Below, in pieces: positions 44,159 through 51,538 of a stretch of DNA of 64,000 bases. The notes below the pieces were generated by a model. The model had not been told where the DNA came from. It did no database searches and saw only the letters and a list, made by a program, of their open reading frames with translations. The stretch is taken from the NCBI RefSeq assembly GCF_003002825.1, contig NZ_PVTE01000014.1, positions 1 to 64,000 on the forward strand, in the 5' to 3' direction. The DNA is from Spirosoma oryzae. GTDB taxonomy: Bacteria > Bacteroidota > Bacteroidia > Cytophagales > Spirosomataceae. The translations under genes and the position numbers were made by a program. Within the stretch, counting starts at the first letter, position 1. Each line of letters begins with the position of its first letter.

Positions 44159-45220
44159 ATGAAGATTCTCATCACCGGCGGAGCCGGCTTCGTTGGCTCG
44201 TCATTGGCCATTTCCCTCAAGCAGAATTATCCGGACTACCAGATTTTCGCGCTCGACAACCTCAAGCGACGCGGCTCGGAACTGAGTCTGCCGCGCCTGA
44301 AAGCGGCCGGTATCGAGTTTTTGCACGGCGACATTCGCAGCAAAGAGGATTTCGATGCGCTGCCCGCCGTCGATACTGTAATCGAAGCCTCGGCCGAACC
44401 ATCGGTACTGGCAGGTCTGGACGGTACGCCCGACTACCTCATCAACACCAATCTGTTCGGTACGGTAAACTGCCTGAACTACGCGCTCAAGCACAAGGCT
44501 AGCTTTATCTTTCTGTCGACAAGCCGGGTGTACCCGATCAAAACGATCGAAACGCTCAATTTCACCGAAGCCGAAACGCGCTTCGTTCTGACCGACGACC
44601 AGCCCGTTCCCGGTGTTTCGTCAAAAGGCATTGCCGAAGATTTCCCGCTGACGGGAGCCCGGTCGCTCTACGGCACGACCAAGCTGGCGTCGGAGCTGCT
44701 GATTCAGGAATACAACGAATTCTATGGCCTGAAGACGGTCATCAATCGCTGCGGGGTCATTACAGGGCCGTGGCAGATGGGCAAGGTCGATCAGGGCGTG
44801 ATGGTTCTTTGGATCGCCAAGCACTTCTTCGAACAGCAACTGGCGTATATCGGTTACGGCGGCACCGGCAAGCAAACCCGCGACATGCTGCACATCGCCG
44901 ACCTGTACCGGCTGATCGACTGGCAGTTGCATAATCTCGATACGGTTAATGGTGAGATTCTGAACGCTGGCGGTGGCACGCAAAGCAGTGCATCGCTACA
45001 GGAGCTGACCAAGGTTTGCCAGGAAGTGACGGGTAAAACCATCCCGATTAAGGAGGTTACCGAAAACCGCGCAGCCGACATCCGCCTGTACGTCACCGAC
45101 AACACGAAAGTGACACAACTAACCGGCTGGGAACCCAAACTCGGCATCCGTGAAATCGTCAGCGACATCCACGAGTGGCTCAAAGAGAACCGGGCCGCGC
45201 TGGAGCCGATCTTGAAGTAA
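44159..45220 (+). CDS. NAD-dependent sugar-nucleotide epimerase (CDP-paratose 2-epimerase-like SDR)
   Basis: A 353-residue extended SDR with MKILITGGAGFVGSSLAISL, ALDNLKRRGSELSLPRL, FLHGDIRSKEDFDAL, an SxS region FIFLSTSRVYP, and catalytic SLYGTTKLASELL (YxxxK). The long active-site insertion after Ser and the pattern DNLxRRG...HGDIR fit CDP-paratose/tyvelose 2-epimerases, which act in surface sugar synthesis; exact substrate is inferred. CGVITGPWQMGKVDQGVMVLWIAKHFF is also typical. It lies 52 bases after kup. Confidence 0.88.
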   Translation: MKILITGGAGFVGSSLAISLKQNYPDYQIFALDNLKRRGSELSLPRLKAAGIEFLHGDIRSKEDFDALPAVDTVIEASAEPSVLAGLDGTPDYLINTNLFGTVNCLNYALKHKASFIFLSTSRVYPIKTIETLNFTEAETRFVLTDDQPVPGVSSKGIAEDFPLTGARSLYGTTKLASELLIQEYNEFYGLKTVINRCGVITGPWQMGKVDQGVMVLWIAKHFFEQQLAYIGYGGTGKQTRDMLHIADLYRLIDWQLHNLDTVNGEILNAGGGTQSSASLQELTKVCQEVTGKTIPIKEVTENRAADIRLYVTDNTKVTQLTGWEPKLGIREIVSDIHEWLKENRAALEPILK

Positions 45221-45313
45221 GTTTAAGGTCTGATGTTCAACGTTTAAGGTCGTGTATAGTTGCGTTTGCATGCGACCCTCCCCACCTTAAACGTTGAACA
45301 CCAAACTTTAAAC
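45221..45313. repeat. Word-repeat hairpin between convergent genes
   Basis: The 29-base arms 45221-45249 and 45285-45313 match at 26 positions, one of the others being a G-U pair. GTTTAAGGTC occurs at 45221-45230 and 45242-45251. The left arm starts directly after the epimerase stop, and the right arm covers the stop codon of the TSUP gene (45308-45310). Confidence 0.8.
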
Positions 45314-46078
45314 CCGCCCCCACAAGTCCCACGCGAAGCGCAGGATGGTGGCGGCAATGACGAACAGAAAGAAGACGCGGATGAACTGATTGCCTTTTAA
45401 AATAGCCAGTCGTACGCCCAGAAACGCACCGGTCAGGTTGGCAACAGCCATCGGCAGCGCAACGGCGTACAGGATTGTACCTTCCTTCACAAAAAAAAGT
45501 ACACTCGCCAGATTAGTCGACGCGTTGACCAGCTTGGCATGGGCACTCGCCCGCAAAAAGTCGAACCCGATCAGGGCGATAAACCCCAGCACCAGAAAGC
45601 TACCCGTTCCCGGTCCGAAAAAGCCGTCGTAAAACCCCACAACGACGCCCATAATGGCCATCCTGATTTGTTGCTGCCGGGCCGTTATCGCGCGCTGCGG
45701 CAGCTGTCCAAAATCTTTTTTGGTTAGGGTATATACAAATACGCCAATCAGGATCACCAGCGCCAGTGGTTTCATGAAGCCGTTCGGCACCTTCGTCAGC
45801 ACCAGCGACCCCAGCCACGACGCACCGAAGGCTAGTCCCATCATCGGCCCGATGAAGCGCCCCACAACCGCCACACGCCGGCTGTACTGAAACGCGCCCA
45901 TCAGACTACCCGACAACGACGGTATCTTGGTCGTCCCGATCAGGGTCGGAATGGGGTATTGCGGCAGGGTGAACAAGGTAGCTGGCGTTTGGATAAGTCC
46001 CCCGCCCCCGATGATTGCGTCGACAAAACCGGCGAGAAAGGCGAAGGAACAGAGGGTAAGTAGTGTCGTAAGGTTCAT
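45308..46078 (-). CDS. TSUP-family (TauE/SafE) membrane permease
   Basis: A 256-residue inner-membrane protein with about eight helices and the family's duplicated glycine-rich repeats: LAGFVDAIIGGGGLIQTPATLF and GVVVGFYDGFFGPGTGSFLVLGFIAL, plus NASTNLASVLFF. Members export or import sulfite, sulfoacetate or other organosulfur/organic anions; the substrate is unknown. It has a perfect -7 element and is divergent from ccmB. The final codons lie within the hairpin shared with the epimerase gene. Confidence 0.93.
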   Translation of the reverse strand: MNLTTLLTLCSFAFLAGFVDAIIGGGGLIQTPATLFTLPQYPIPTLIGTTKIPSLSGSLMGAFQYSRRVAVVGRFIGPMMGLAFGASWLGSLVLTKVPNGFMKPLALVILIGVFVYTLTKKDFGQLPQRAITARQQQIRMAIMGVVVGFYDGFFGPGTGSFLVLGFIALIGFDFLRASAHAKLVNASTNLASVLFFVKEGTILYAVALPMAVANLTGAFLGVRLAILKGNQFIRVFFLFVIAATILRFAWDLWGRV

Positions 46079-46091
46079 AGGTGTTCAGCCC

Positions 46092-46100
46092 GCAAAACTA
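46092..46100 (-). promoter_or_regulatory. -7 promoter element of the TSUP gene
   Basis: The minus strand reads TAGTTTTGC, a full match, 13 bases before the ATG at 46078. Confidence 0.65.
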
Positions 46101-46127
46101 TTTCTTTTACCCCTCATTATCGCGCCG

Positions 46128-46136
46128 TAAATTTGC
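46128..46136 (+). promoter_or_regulatory. -7 promoter element of the ccm operon
   Basis: TAAATTTGC is a full match and ends three bases before the ccmB ATG at 46140. Transcription would start at or inside the start codon, suggesting a leaderless mRNA or a start further in. Confidence 0.6.
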
Positions 46137-46139
46137 AGC

Positions 46140-46814
46140 ATGGCAGAATCGGTACGACAGTGGGGCGCGTTGATGCGGAAGGAATTTCTGCTCGAATGGC
46201 GGCAACGCTATGCCCTCAACGGCATGTTGCTCTACATCGTAGGGGCTGTTTTTGTCTGCTACCTCAGCTTCAACGCCCGGCCCGGGCAGCTGACGCCCAT
46301 TGTCTGGAATACGCTGTTCTGGATCATTCTGTTGTTTACGGCCATCAACGCCATAGCCAAAAGCTTCGTGCAGGAACGGGCCGGACGTCAGCTGTACTAT
46401 TACACACTGGCAAGTCCGCAACAGATCATTCTCGCGAAGATTGGCTACAACACGGCGCTAATGCTGGTGCTAGCGCTACTGGGCTTCAGTGTGTATGCTT
46501 TTGTTTTAGGCAATCCGGTTCACGACATACCGTTATACTTACTAACACTCATTCTGGGTGCCATCGGTTTTGCGGCCTCTCTGACTCTGGTAGCAGGCAT
46601 TGCCAGTAAGGCTGAGAATCCGGCAACGTTGATGGCCGTTCTAAGTTTCCCGATCATTTTGCCGCTGCTGCTGATGCTGCTAAAAATTTCAAAAAACGCA
46701 CTCGACGGTCTCGACCGAAGCGTAAGCTGGGATGAGATGGGAACCGTTCTCGCCCTTGATGCCATTACTTTAACGTTGTCATGGTTACTCTTTCCGTTTT
46801 TATGGCGGAGTTAA
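46140..46814 (+). CDS. ccmB: Heme exporter protein B
   Basis: A 224-residue permease with six helices, part of the CcmABCD system for cytochrome c maturation. Diagnostic stretches are LMRKEFLLEWRQRYALNGMLLY near residue 12, the FVQERAGRQLYYYTLASPQQIILAK cytoplasmic loop, and the late SFPIILPLLLMLLKIS. CcmB pairs with the ATPase CcmA, which is not encoded here and must be elsewhere. The -7 element is only three bases before the ATG; the next in-frame ATG at 46173 would trim 11 residues that relatives normally have. Confidence 0.93.
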   Translation: MAESVRQWGALMRKEFLLEWRQRYALNGMLLYIVGAVFVCYLSFNARPGQLTPIVWNTLFWIILLFTAINAIAKSFVQERAGRQLYYYTLASPQQIILAKIGYNTALMLVLALLGFSVYAFVLGNPVHDIPLYLLTLILGAIGFAASLTLVAGIASKAENPATLMAVLSFPIILPLLLMLLKISKNALDGLDRSVSWDEMGTVLALDAITLTLSWLLFPFLWRS

Positions 46815-46893
46815 TGTAACGCGGACGGTCCGTCGTTGCGGTAGAAACCCGCACTATTTTAGTATACAAGTGGGTGTAAGCCCTCGTTACATT

Positions 46894-47553
46894 ATGAAAA
46901 AAAACTGGTGGAAAGTTCTTTCAGTCTTGATTCTAAGTTACGTAATTCTTAAAGGGTTATTAGGCGTAGTACCTCGTCAACCAATTCTAAACGAGAGCAT
47001 TCGGAATGTGTATTTCCACGTACCGCTCTGGTTTGGTATGACTACTCTTCTACTGACTTCGGCCATATATTCGATTCGGTACCTGCGTTCGAATCGTATT
47101 GGTGATGATATAGTTGCGGTTGAATTCGCAAATACAGGCATTATGTTCGGTCTATTGGGCTGCGCTACTGGTTCACTTTGGGCCAATTTTACGTGGGGCG
47201 AGCCGTGGCCCAATGACCCGAAACTCAATGGAGCAGCTGTGGCTATGTTGATGTACATTGCATACATTATTCTGCGTGGCTCGTTCGATGATGAGCAACG
47301 GCGTGCCCGTATCTCGGCGGTGTACAATATACTTGCCTTCGCCGTGTTTGTCCCCCTGATTTTTATCTTACCCCGACTGACTGATTCTCTGCATCCGGGC
47401 AATGGTGGTAATCCAGCCTTCGGCAAATACGACCTGGATAGTCGGATGAAAATGGTATTATATCCGGCCTTTATCGGCTTTACGCTGCTGGGTGTCTGGA
47501 TTACCGAACTACGCGTCCGGATGCGTCGGTTGCAAGCCACGCTTGATGAGTAA
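46894..47553 (+). CDS. ccmC: Heme exporter/handling protein C
   Basis: A 219-residue membrane protein with six helices that handles heme and delivers it to CcmE. It carries heme-ligand histidine in YFHVPLWFGM and the tryptophan-rich loop as WGEPWPNDPKLNGAAVAML. This is the WWD-type signature in its Bacteroidota form, with ND where proteobacteria have WD. The second His expected near the C-terminal periplasmic loop is at SLHPGNGGNP. ATG 46894 is chosen (MKKNWWKVLSVLILSY). The gene is AT-richer than its neighbours, with more TTA, ATT and AAT codons. Confidence 0.92.
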   Translation: MKKNWWKVLSVLILSYVILKGLLGVVPRQPILNESIRNVYFHVPLWFGMTTLLLTSAIYSIRYLRSNRIGDDIVAVEFANTGIMFGLLGCATGSLWANFTWGEPWPNDPKLNGAAVAMLMYIAYIILRGSFDDEQRRARISAVYNILAFAVFVPLIFILPRLTDSLHPGNGGNPAFGKYDLDSRMKMVLYPAFIGFTLLGVWITELRVRMRRLQATLDE

Positions 47554-47608
47554 TTTCGGAATGTTTCAATCCTTTTTTTCGTTGACAAGCTAGTACCCTC
47601 TCTTTCTT

Positions 47609-47875
47609 ATGCGCGCTTCGCTATTCTTCGCCGGCATCCTCGCTTCACTATTACTTCACAGCCAAACGCTGCTGGCCCAGCAGCCCGTTGCCGACGGCGT
47701 CGAAATGGCCGACCGGCTCCGGGCCGATGGTAAAATATGGGTTGTCGTAGCGGTTATCGCGGCCGTTTTTATCGGCATCATCGTCTACCTGGTGCGGCTC
47801 GACATGCGGCTCGGTAAGCTGGAGAAAGATATACATACCAACAGCCCACAGGAGCAGGACGTCCGGCTTCGTTAA
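47609..47875 (+). CDS. ccmD: CcmD-like small membrane protein
   Basis: An 88-residue protein with a signal-like N-terminal helix (MRASLFFAGILASLLLHSQTLLAQ), a periplasmic stretch, and a single second helix WVVVAVIAAVFIGIIVYLVRLDMRLGKLE. The YLVRLDxRLxKLE end is the usual mark of CcmD-family proteins in Bacteroidota, which help release holo-CcmE from CcmC. Position between ccmC and ccmE supports the call. Confidence 0.8.
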   Translation: MRASLFFAGILASLLLHSQTLLAQQPVADGVEMADRLRADGKIWVVVAVIAAVFIGIIVYLVRLDMRLGKLEKDIHTNSPQEQDVRLR

Positions 47876-47919
47876 CGTTATATTCCGCAATACTCCGTAC
47901 TGTATTACCCGACTATTTT

Positions 47920-48360
47920 ATGAAAATCACCCATATCATCGGCATCGTCGTTATTGCATTAGCCATCGGTATCATCGTATCGACAGCGGGCGACGCCAGT
48001 GTATACCTTAACTTCACGCAGGCCAACGAGCTGGCTGAAGACGGCGACGCCAAGCAGGTGCACGTAGTCGGCAAGGTGCAGAAAGATGCGCAGGGCCGGA
48101 TTACCGACATGCTGTACAACCCGGCCATCGACCCTAACCATTTCGAGTTTACGCTGGTCGACAATGCCAATCGCGCCGAAAAGGTCATCTACAATAGCCC
48201 TAAGCCGCAGGACTTCGACCGCTCGGAACAAATCGTTGTAATCGGTGCCATGCAGGGCGACCACTTCCAGTGTCAGAAAATCCTGCTTAAATGTCCGTCG
48301 AAATACCAGGACGGCAAGCTGGAAACAACCGAGCACGAAGCTAAAACCGCACAACTCTAA
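47920..48360 (+). CDS. ccmE: Heme chaperone CcmE, cysteine variant
   Basis: A 146-residue heme chaperone: N-terminal anchor helix (MKITHIIGIVVIALAIGIIV) and a periplasmic OB-fold domain. Standard CcmE binds heme covalently through the His of HxxxY. Here the motif is CPSKY (Cys125, Tyr129) in ILLKCPSKYQDG, so the cysteine variant is present, as described for archaea and Desulfovibrio. It receives heme from CcmC and passes it to CcmF. A long hairpin separates it from ccmF. Confidence 0.93.
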   Translation: MKITHIIGIVVIALAIGIIVSTAGDASVYLNFTQANELAEDGDAKQVHVVGKVQKDAQGRITDMLYNPAIDPNHFEFTLVDNANRAEKVIYNSPKPQDFDRSEQIVVIGAMQGDHFQCQKILLKCPSKYQDGKLETTEHEAKTAQL

Positions 48361-48363
48361 TTC

Positions 48364-48442
48364 AATGATAGAATGATTGAGTGATAGAATGGCTGAATAC
48401 CCAGTGTAAGGCAGCCATTCAACACTCAATCATTCTATCATT
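48364..48442 (+). repeat. Word-repeat hairpin between ccmE and ccmF
   Basis: A perfect 20-bp stem (48364-48383 with 48423-48442) continues after a small internal loop as a 9-bp stem (48387-48395 with 48412-48420). TGATAGAATG is repeated at 48366-48375 and 48382-48391. It starts 3 bases after the ccmE stop and ends 12 bases before the ccmF ATG. Confidence 0.8.
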
Positions 48443-48454
48443 CAGTCATTGACT

Positions 48455-51133
48455 ATGATACATACAACAGTCGGGCAACTCGGCCACTTTCTCGTTATTC
48501 TGTCGTTTGTAACGGCACTGGTCGCTACGGTGGCTTACTTCCTGTCAGCGATCGGTAAGCGGTCGGGGGCGGTGGCAGAAGCCGTTGAGGTGGAGGAACC
48601 GCAACTGGCCTACGCGGGCGAAAGCAGCTTCGGCGGCAAATCAGCCAAACGGCGCGTGACCAAGGCAACGCCCCCCGTTGAGACAGCCCGTGACGACTGG
48701 CGGACGCTGGCCCGCTGGGCGTTTTACCTACACGGTCTGGCGGTGACCGGCGTAGGAGCCTGTCTGTACTGGATTATCTACAACCATTATTTCGAGTACC
48801 ACTACGCCTGGAGCCACTCGTCGCGGGCGCTGCCGGTGCAGTACGTTATTTCGTGTTTCTGGGAAGGGCAGGAAGGCTCGTTCATGCTGTGGTTGTTCTG
48901 GGACGCGCTGGTCGGTTTTATCCTGATTCGTACGGCGGGAAAGGTCTGGGAAGCCCCCATGATGACCATCTTCGCGCTGGTACAGGCGTTTCTGGCGTCG
49001 ATGATTCTGGGTGTTGTCTTCGGTGATACGTTCAAAATCGGTTCGTCGCCATTCCTGTTGCTGACCGAAGCGATGCCCGACGCGCCCATTTTCACCGCCG
49101 ATCCCACCTTCGTACCGAAAGACGGGAACGGCCTGAATCCGCTGCTTCAGAACTACTGGATGGTCATTCACCCGCCTACCCTGTTCCTCGGTTTTGCCCT
49201 GGCGCTGGTGCCGTTTGCTTTCTGCATTGCGGGCTTGTGGCGGAATCAACCCTATAACTGGATTCGGCCGGCGCTGCCCTGGACCTTGCTTGGCTCCCTG
49301 ATCCTGGGTGCCGGGATTATGATGGGCGGCTACTGGGCTTACGAAACGCTGAACTTCGGCGGTTACTGGAACTGGGACCCCGTCGAAAACGCCGTCTATG
49401 TACCGTGGCTGGTTATGGTTGCCGCGCTGCACACCATGCTGATTGCTAAGCGTAGCTCGACGGGCCTGAAGTCGGCCATTATTCTGACGATTACCTCGTT
49501 CCTGCTCGTTCTCTATTCCACCTTCCTGACCCGCAGCGGCATTCTGGGGAATGCTTCGGTTCACTCGTTCACCGATCTGGGCCTGTCGGGTCAACTGCTG
49601 TTGTACCTGATGGCGTTCGTCGTGGTTTCTATTGGCCTGGCGTTCTGGAAATGGAAGCACATTCCGACCGATGCGGAAGAAGCCTCGGTCTACACGAAAG
49701 AATTCTGGCTGTTCATGGGCGCACTGGTGCTTTGTCTGGCAGCGTTTCAAGTCATCGCTACGACCTCGATCCCGGTCTACAACAAAGTGCTGGAATCGTT
49801 TGGCAAGATCTCAAACCTCGCCTTGCCTGCCGATCAGATTGCTCACTATACCAAGTTTCAAATCTGGTTCTTCGTCGTCATCGCCGTCCTGACCGGTATC
49901 GGGCAGTTTATGTGGTGGCGTCGGATTGAAGGCCGGAAATGGGATGCGCTGATGACACCCCTGATTCTGACCCTGCTGATCAGCGCGGGCATCATCGCCT
50001 TTGGGTCGATCAAGAACCCGGTTTACATGGTACTGGTCGTTGCGTCGATCTTTGCCCTGACCGCCAACGGGTCGATTCTGCTTGACGTCATTCGGGGTAA
50101 CTACCGGCTGTCGGGTGGGGCCATTGCACACATGGGTATGGCGCTGATGCTCATCGGTATCCTGTATTCGTCGGGTTTCACGAAGGTCATTTCGCTCAAT
50201 ACGAGCGGCCTGATGATCTCCAAGCAGGATGAGTTTACCAAGAACGATAACAAGGAAAATAAGGAAAACAAGCTGCTGTGGCTGAATCAGCCGGAACAGA
50301 TGGGCCCCTATCAGCTTACCTACCGGGGAAAACAGATCGAAGCGCGTGACGTACCGGGTTATATTCCCCGCAAAGACATCGAACTGATCGAAGGCGACAA
50401 GCAGTTTAATTTCCACGGCATCGCCCTGACCGACATCGCACAGGATGGTAAGGTATACCACAAGAAAGGCGATACGCTGGCGCTGTATCCGGAGAACACC
50501 TACTATGCCGTCGAATACCGCGAGCCGAACGGCAAAATTTTCACACTCTACCCACGGGCGCAGGTAAACGAGCGGATGGGTCTGCTGGCATCGCCTGACA
50601 TTCGCCACAAGACCGACCGCGACATGTATACCTTCGTCTCGTCGGTACCGGACCCGAACGCGGAAGAAAAGTGGGAGAAAACAGAGACGTACTCGGTTGC
50701 CATCAAAGACACATTTTTCCTGAACGATTACGTCGCGATTCTGGACGACGTAGCCCGTACGAACGATGTGGCTGGTATTCAGATTGGGGCCAACGACGCG
50801 GCTGTTCGGGCAAAGGTTCGGGTCTTGAGTAAAAACGGCGAACACATCCTGTCGCCGGCCTTTGTTATCAAAGATCGGATGGTAGCGCACCCCGCCGAGA
50901 TGAATGACGAAATCGGGGTACGGATTCAGCTTAGTCAGATCGATCCGCAAACGGGTAAGTTCACCTTTGCCGTCAACCGGACCCAGCGCGATTACATCGT
51001 GATGAAGGCGTATGAGAAACCGCTGATCAACATCCTCTGGATTGGTACGCTCGTCGTACTGCTCGGTTTCGCGATCTCGATGGTTCGCCGGTATCGTGAG
51101 TTCACCAAAATGCGCGGTAAGGAAGCCATCTAG
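48455..51133 (+). CDS. ccmF: Cytochrome c heme lyase CcmF
   Basis: An 892-residue membrane protein with about 15 helices. It attaches heme to apocytochrome c. The heme-handling tryptophan-rich motif is GGYWNWDPVENAVYVPWL near residue 305, with WEGQEGSFMLWLFWDAL upstream. Relatives are shorter (about 650 residues); the extra length here comes from an inserted linker near residues 30-85 and a large C-terminal periplasmic domain (about residues 590-860) before the last helix, as usual in Bacteroidota. ATG 48455 (MIHTTVGQLGHF) is preferred to TTG 48449. Confidence 0.95.
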   Translation: MIHTTVGQLGHFLVILSFVTALVATVAYFLSAIGKRSGAVAEAVEVEEPQLAYAGESSFGGKSAKRRVTKATPPVETARDDWRTLARWAFYLHGLAVTGVGACLYWIIYNHYFEYHYAWSHSSRALPVQYVISCFWEGQEGSFMLWLFWDALVGFILIRTAGKVWEAPMMTIFALVQAFLASMILGVVFGDTFKIGSSPFLLLTEAMPDAPIFTADPTFVPKDGNGLNPLLQNYWMVIHPPTLFLGFALALVPFAFCIAGLWRNQPYNWIRPALPWTLLGSLILGAGIMMGGYWAYETLNFGGYWNWDPVENAVYVPWLVMVAALHTMLIAKRSSTGLKSAIILTITSFLLVLYSTFLTRSGILGNASVHSFTDLGLSGQLLLYLMAFVVVSIGLAFWKWKHIPTDAEEASVYTKEFWLFMGALVLCLAAFQVIATTSIPVYNKVLESFGKISNLALPADQIAHYTKFQIWFFVVIAVLTGIGQFMWWRRIEGRKWDALMTPLILTLLISAGIIAFGSIKNPVYMVLVVASIFALTANGSILLDVIRGNYRLSGGAIAHMGMALMLIGILYSSGFTKVISLNTSGLMISKQDEFTKNDNKENKENKLLWLNQPEQMGPYQLTYRGKQIEARDVPGYIPRKDIELIEGDKQFNFHGIALTDIAQDGKVYHKKGDTLALYPENTYYAVEYREPNGKIFTLYPRAQVNERMGLLASPDIRHKTDRDMYTFVSSVPDPNAEEKWEKTETYSVAIKDTFFLNDYVAILDDVARTNDVAGIQIGANDAAVRAKVRVLSKNGEHILSPAFVIKDRMVAHPAEMNDEIGVRIQLSQIDPQTGKFTFAVNRTQRDYIVMKAYEKPLINILWIGTLVVLLGFAISMVRRYREFTKMRGKEAI

Positions 51134-51175
51134 TCGGTTTAGGGTAGCCAGTCTTCGGTAGCTGGCGTACCGACT
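51132..51175 (+). repeat. Nested inverted repeat after ccmF
   Basis: AGTCGGT (51132-51138) pairs with ACCGACT (51169-51175), enclosing GCCAG (51147-51151) with CTGGC (51162-51166). Lies at the ccmF stop, before the small gene at 51246. Could attenuate or stabilise the mRNA. Confidence 0.45.
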
Positions 51176-51245
51176 TCCGAATCAGCCAGATCAGCCGCCG
51201 TGAGCGAACAATCCGTAAGCCGTATATCGAAAACTGACGACCGTA

Positions 51246-51482
51246 ATGAAATTAAAATTAGGTGAAGTGCTATTGCTGGCGGGTGGCGCAGGCTTTCTGA
51301 TTCTCTGGATCGCCGAGTACCAGCGCACAAGCTTCGCCGAAAGTTATTGGTTGCTGATGCTCTGCCTCGGCTGTCTGCTGGGGTTTCAGTTTGTCAAGAA
51401 CAAGCGACTGGAGCGTGAGAAAGCCGTGTCGCCCACCATCAAGCAGATGGTCGACGATCGAAAGAAGAAAAAGAAGTCATAA
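51246..51482 (+). CDS. Small membrane protein after ccmF
   Basis: A 78-residue protein with two helices (about residues 7-25 and 33-50) and a long basic tail ending DDRKKKKKS, which should face the cytoplasm. I recognise no family. It is on the same strand as the ccm genes, 112 bases after ccmF, and ends at a good terminator, so it is probably the last gene of that unit. A role in cytochrome maturation is possible but unproven. Confidence 0.65.
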   Translation: MKLKLGEVLLLAGGAGFLILWIAEYQRTSFAESYWLLMLCLGCLLGFQFVKNKRLEREKAVSPTIKQMVDDRKKKKKS

Positions 51483-51485
51483 CGA

Positions 51486-51514
51486 AAACGCCCGACCTCA
51501 TCAGTCGGGCGTTT
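51486..51514 (+). terminator. Rho-independent terminator ending the ccm region
   Basis: AAACGCCCGAC (51486-51496) pairs with GTCGGGCGTTT (51504-51514), 11 bp, 7-base loop, then CTGTT. Confidence 0.8.
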
Positions 51515-51538
51515 CTGTTATGACTTCTATCAGTACAA

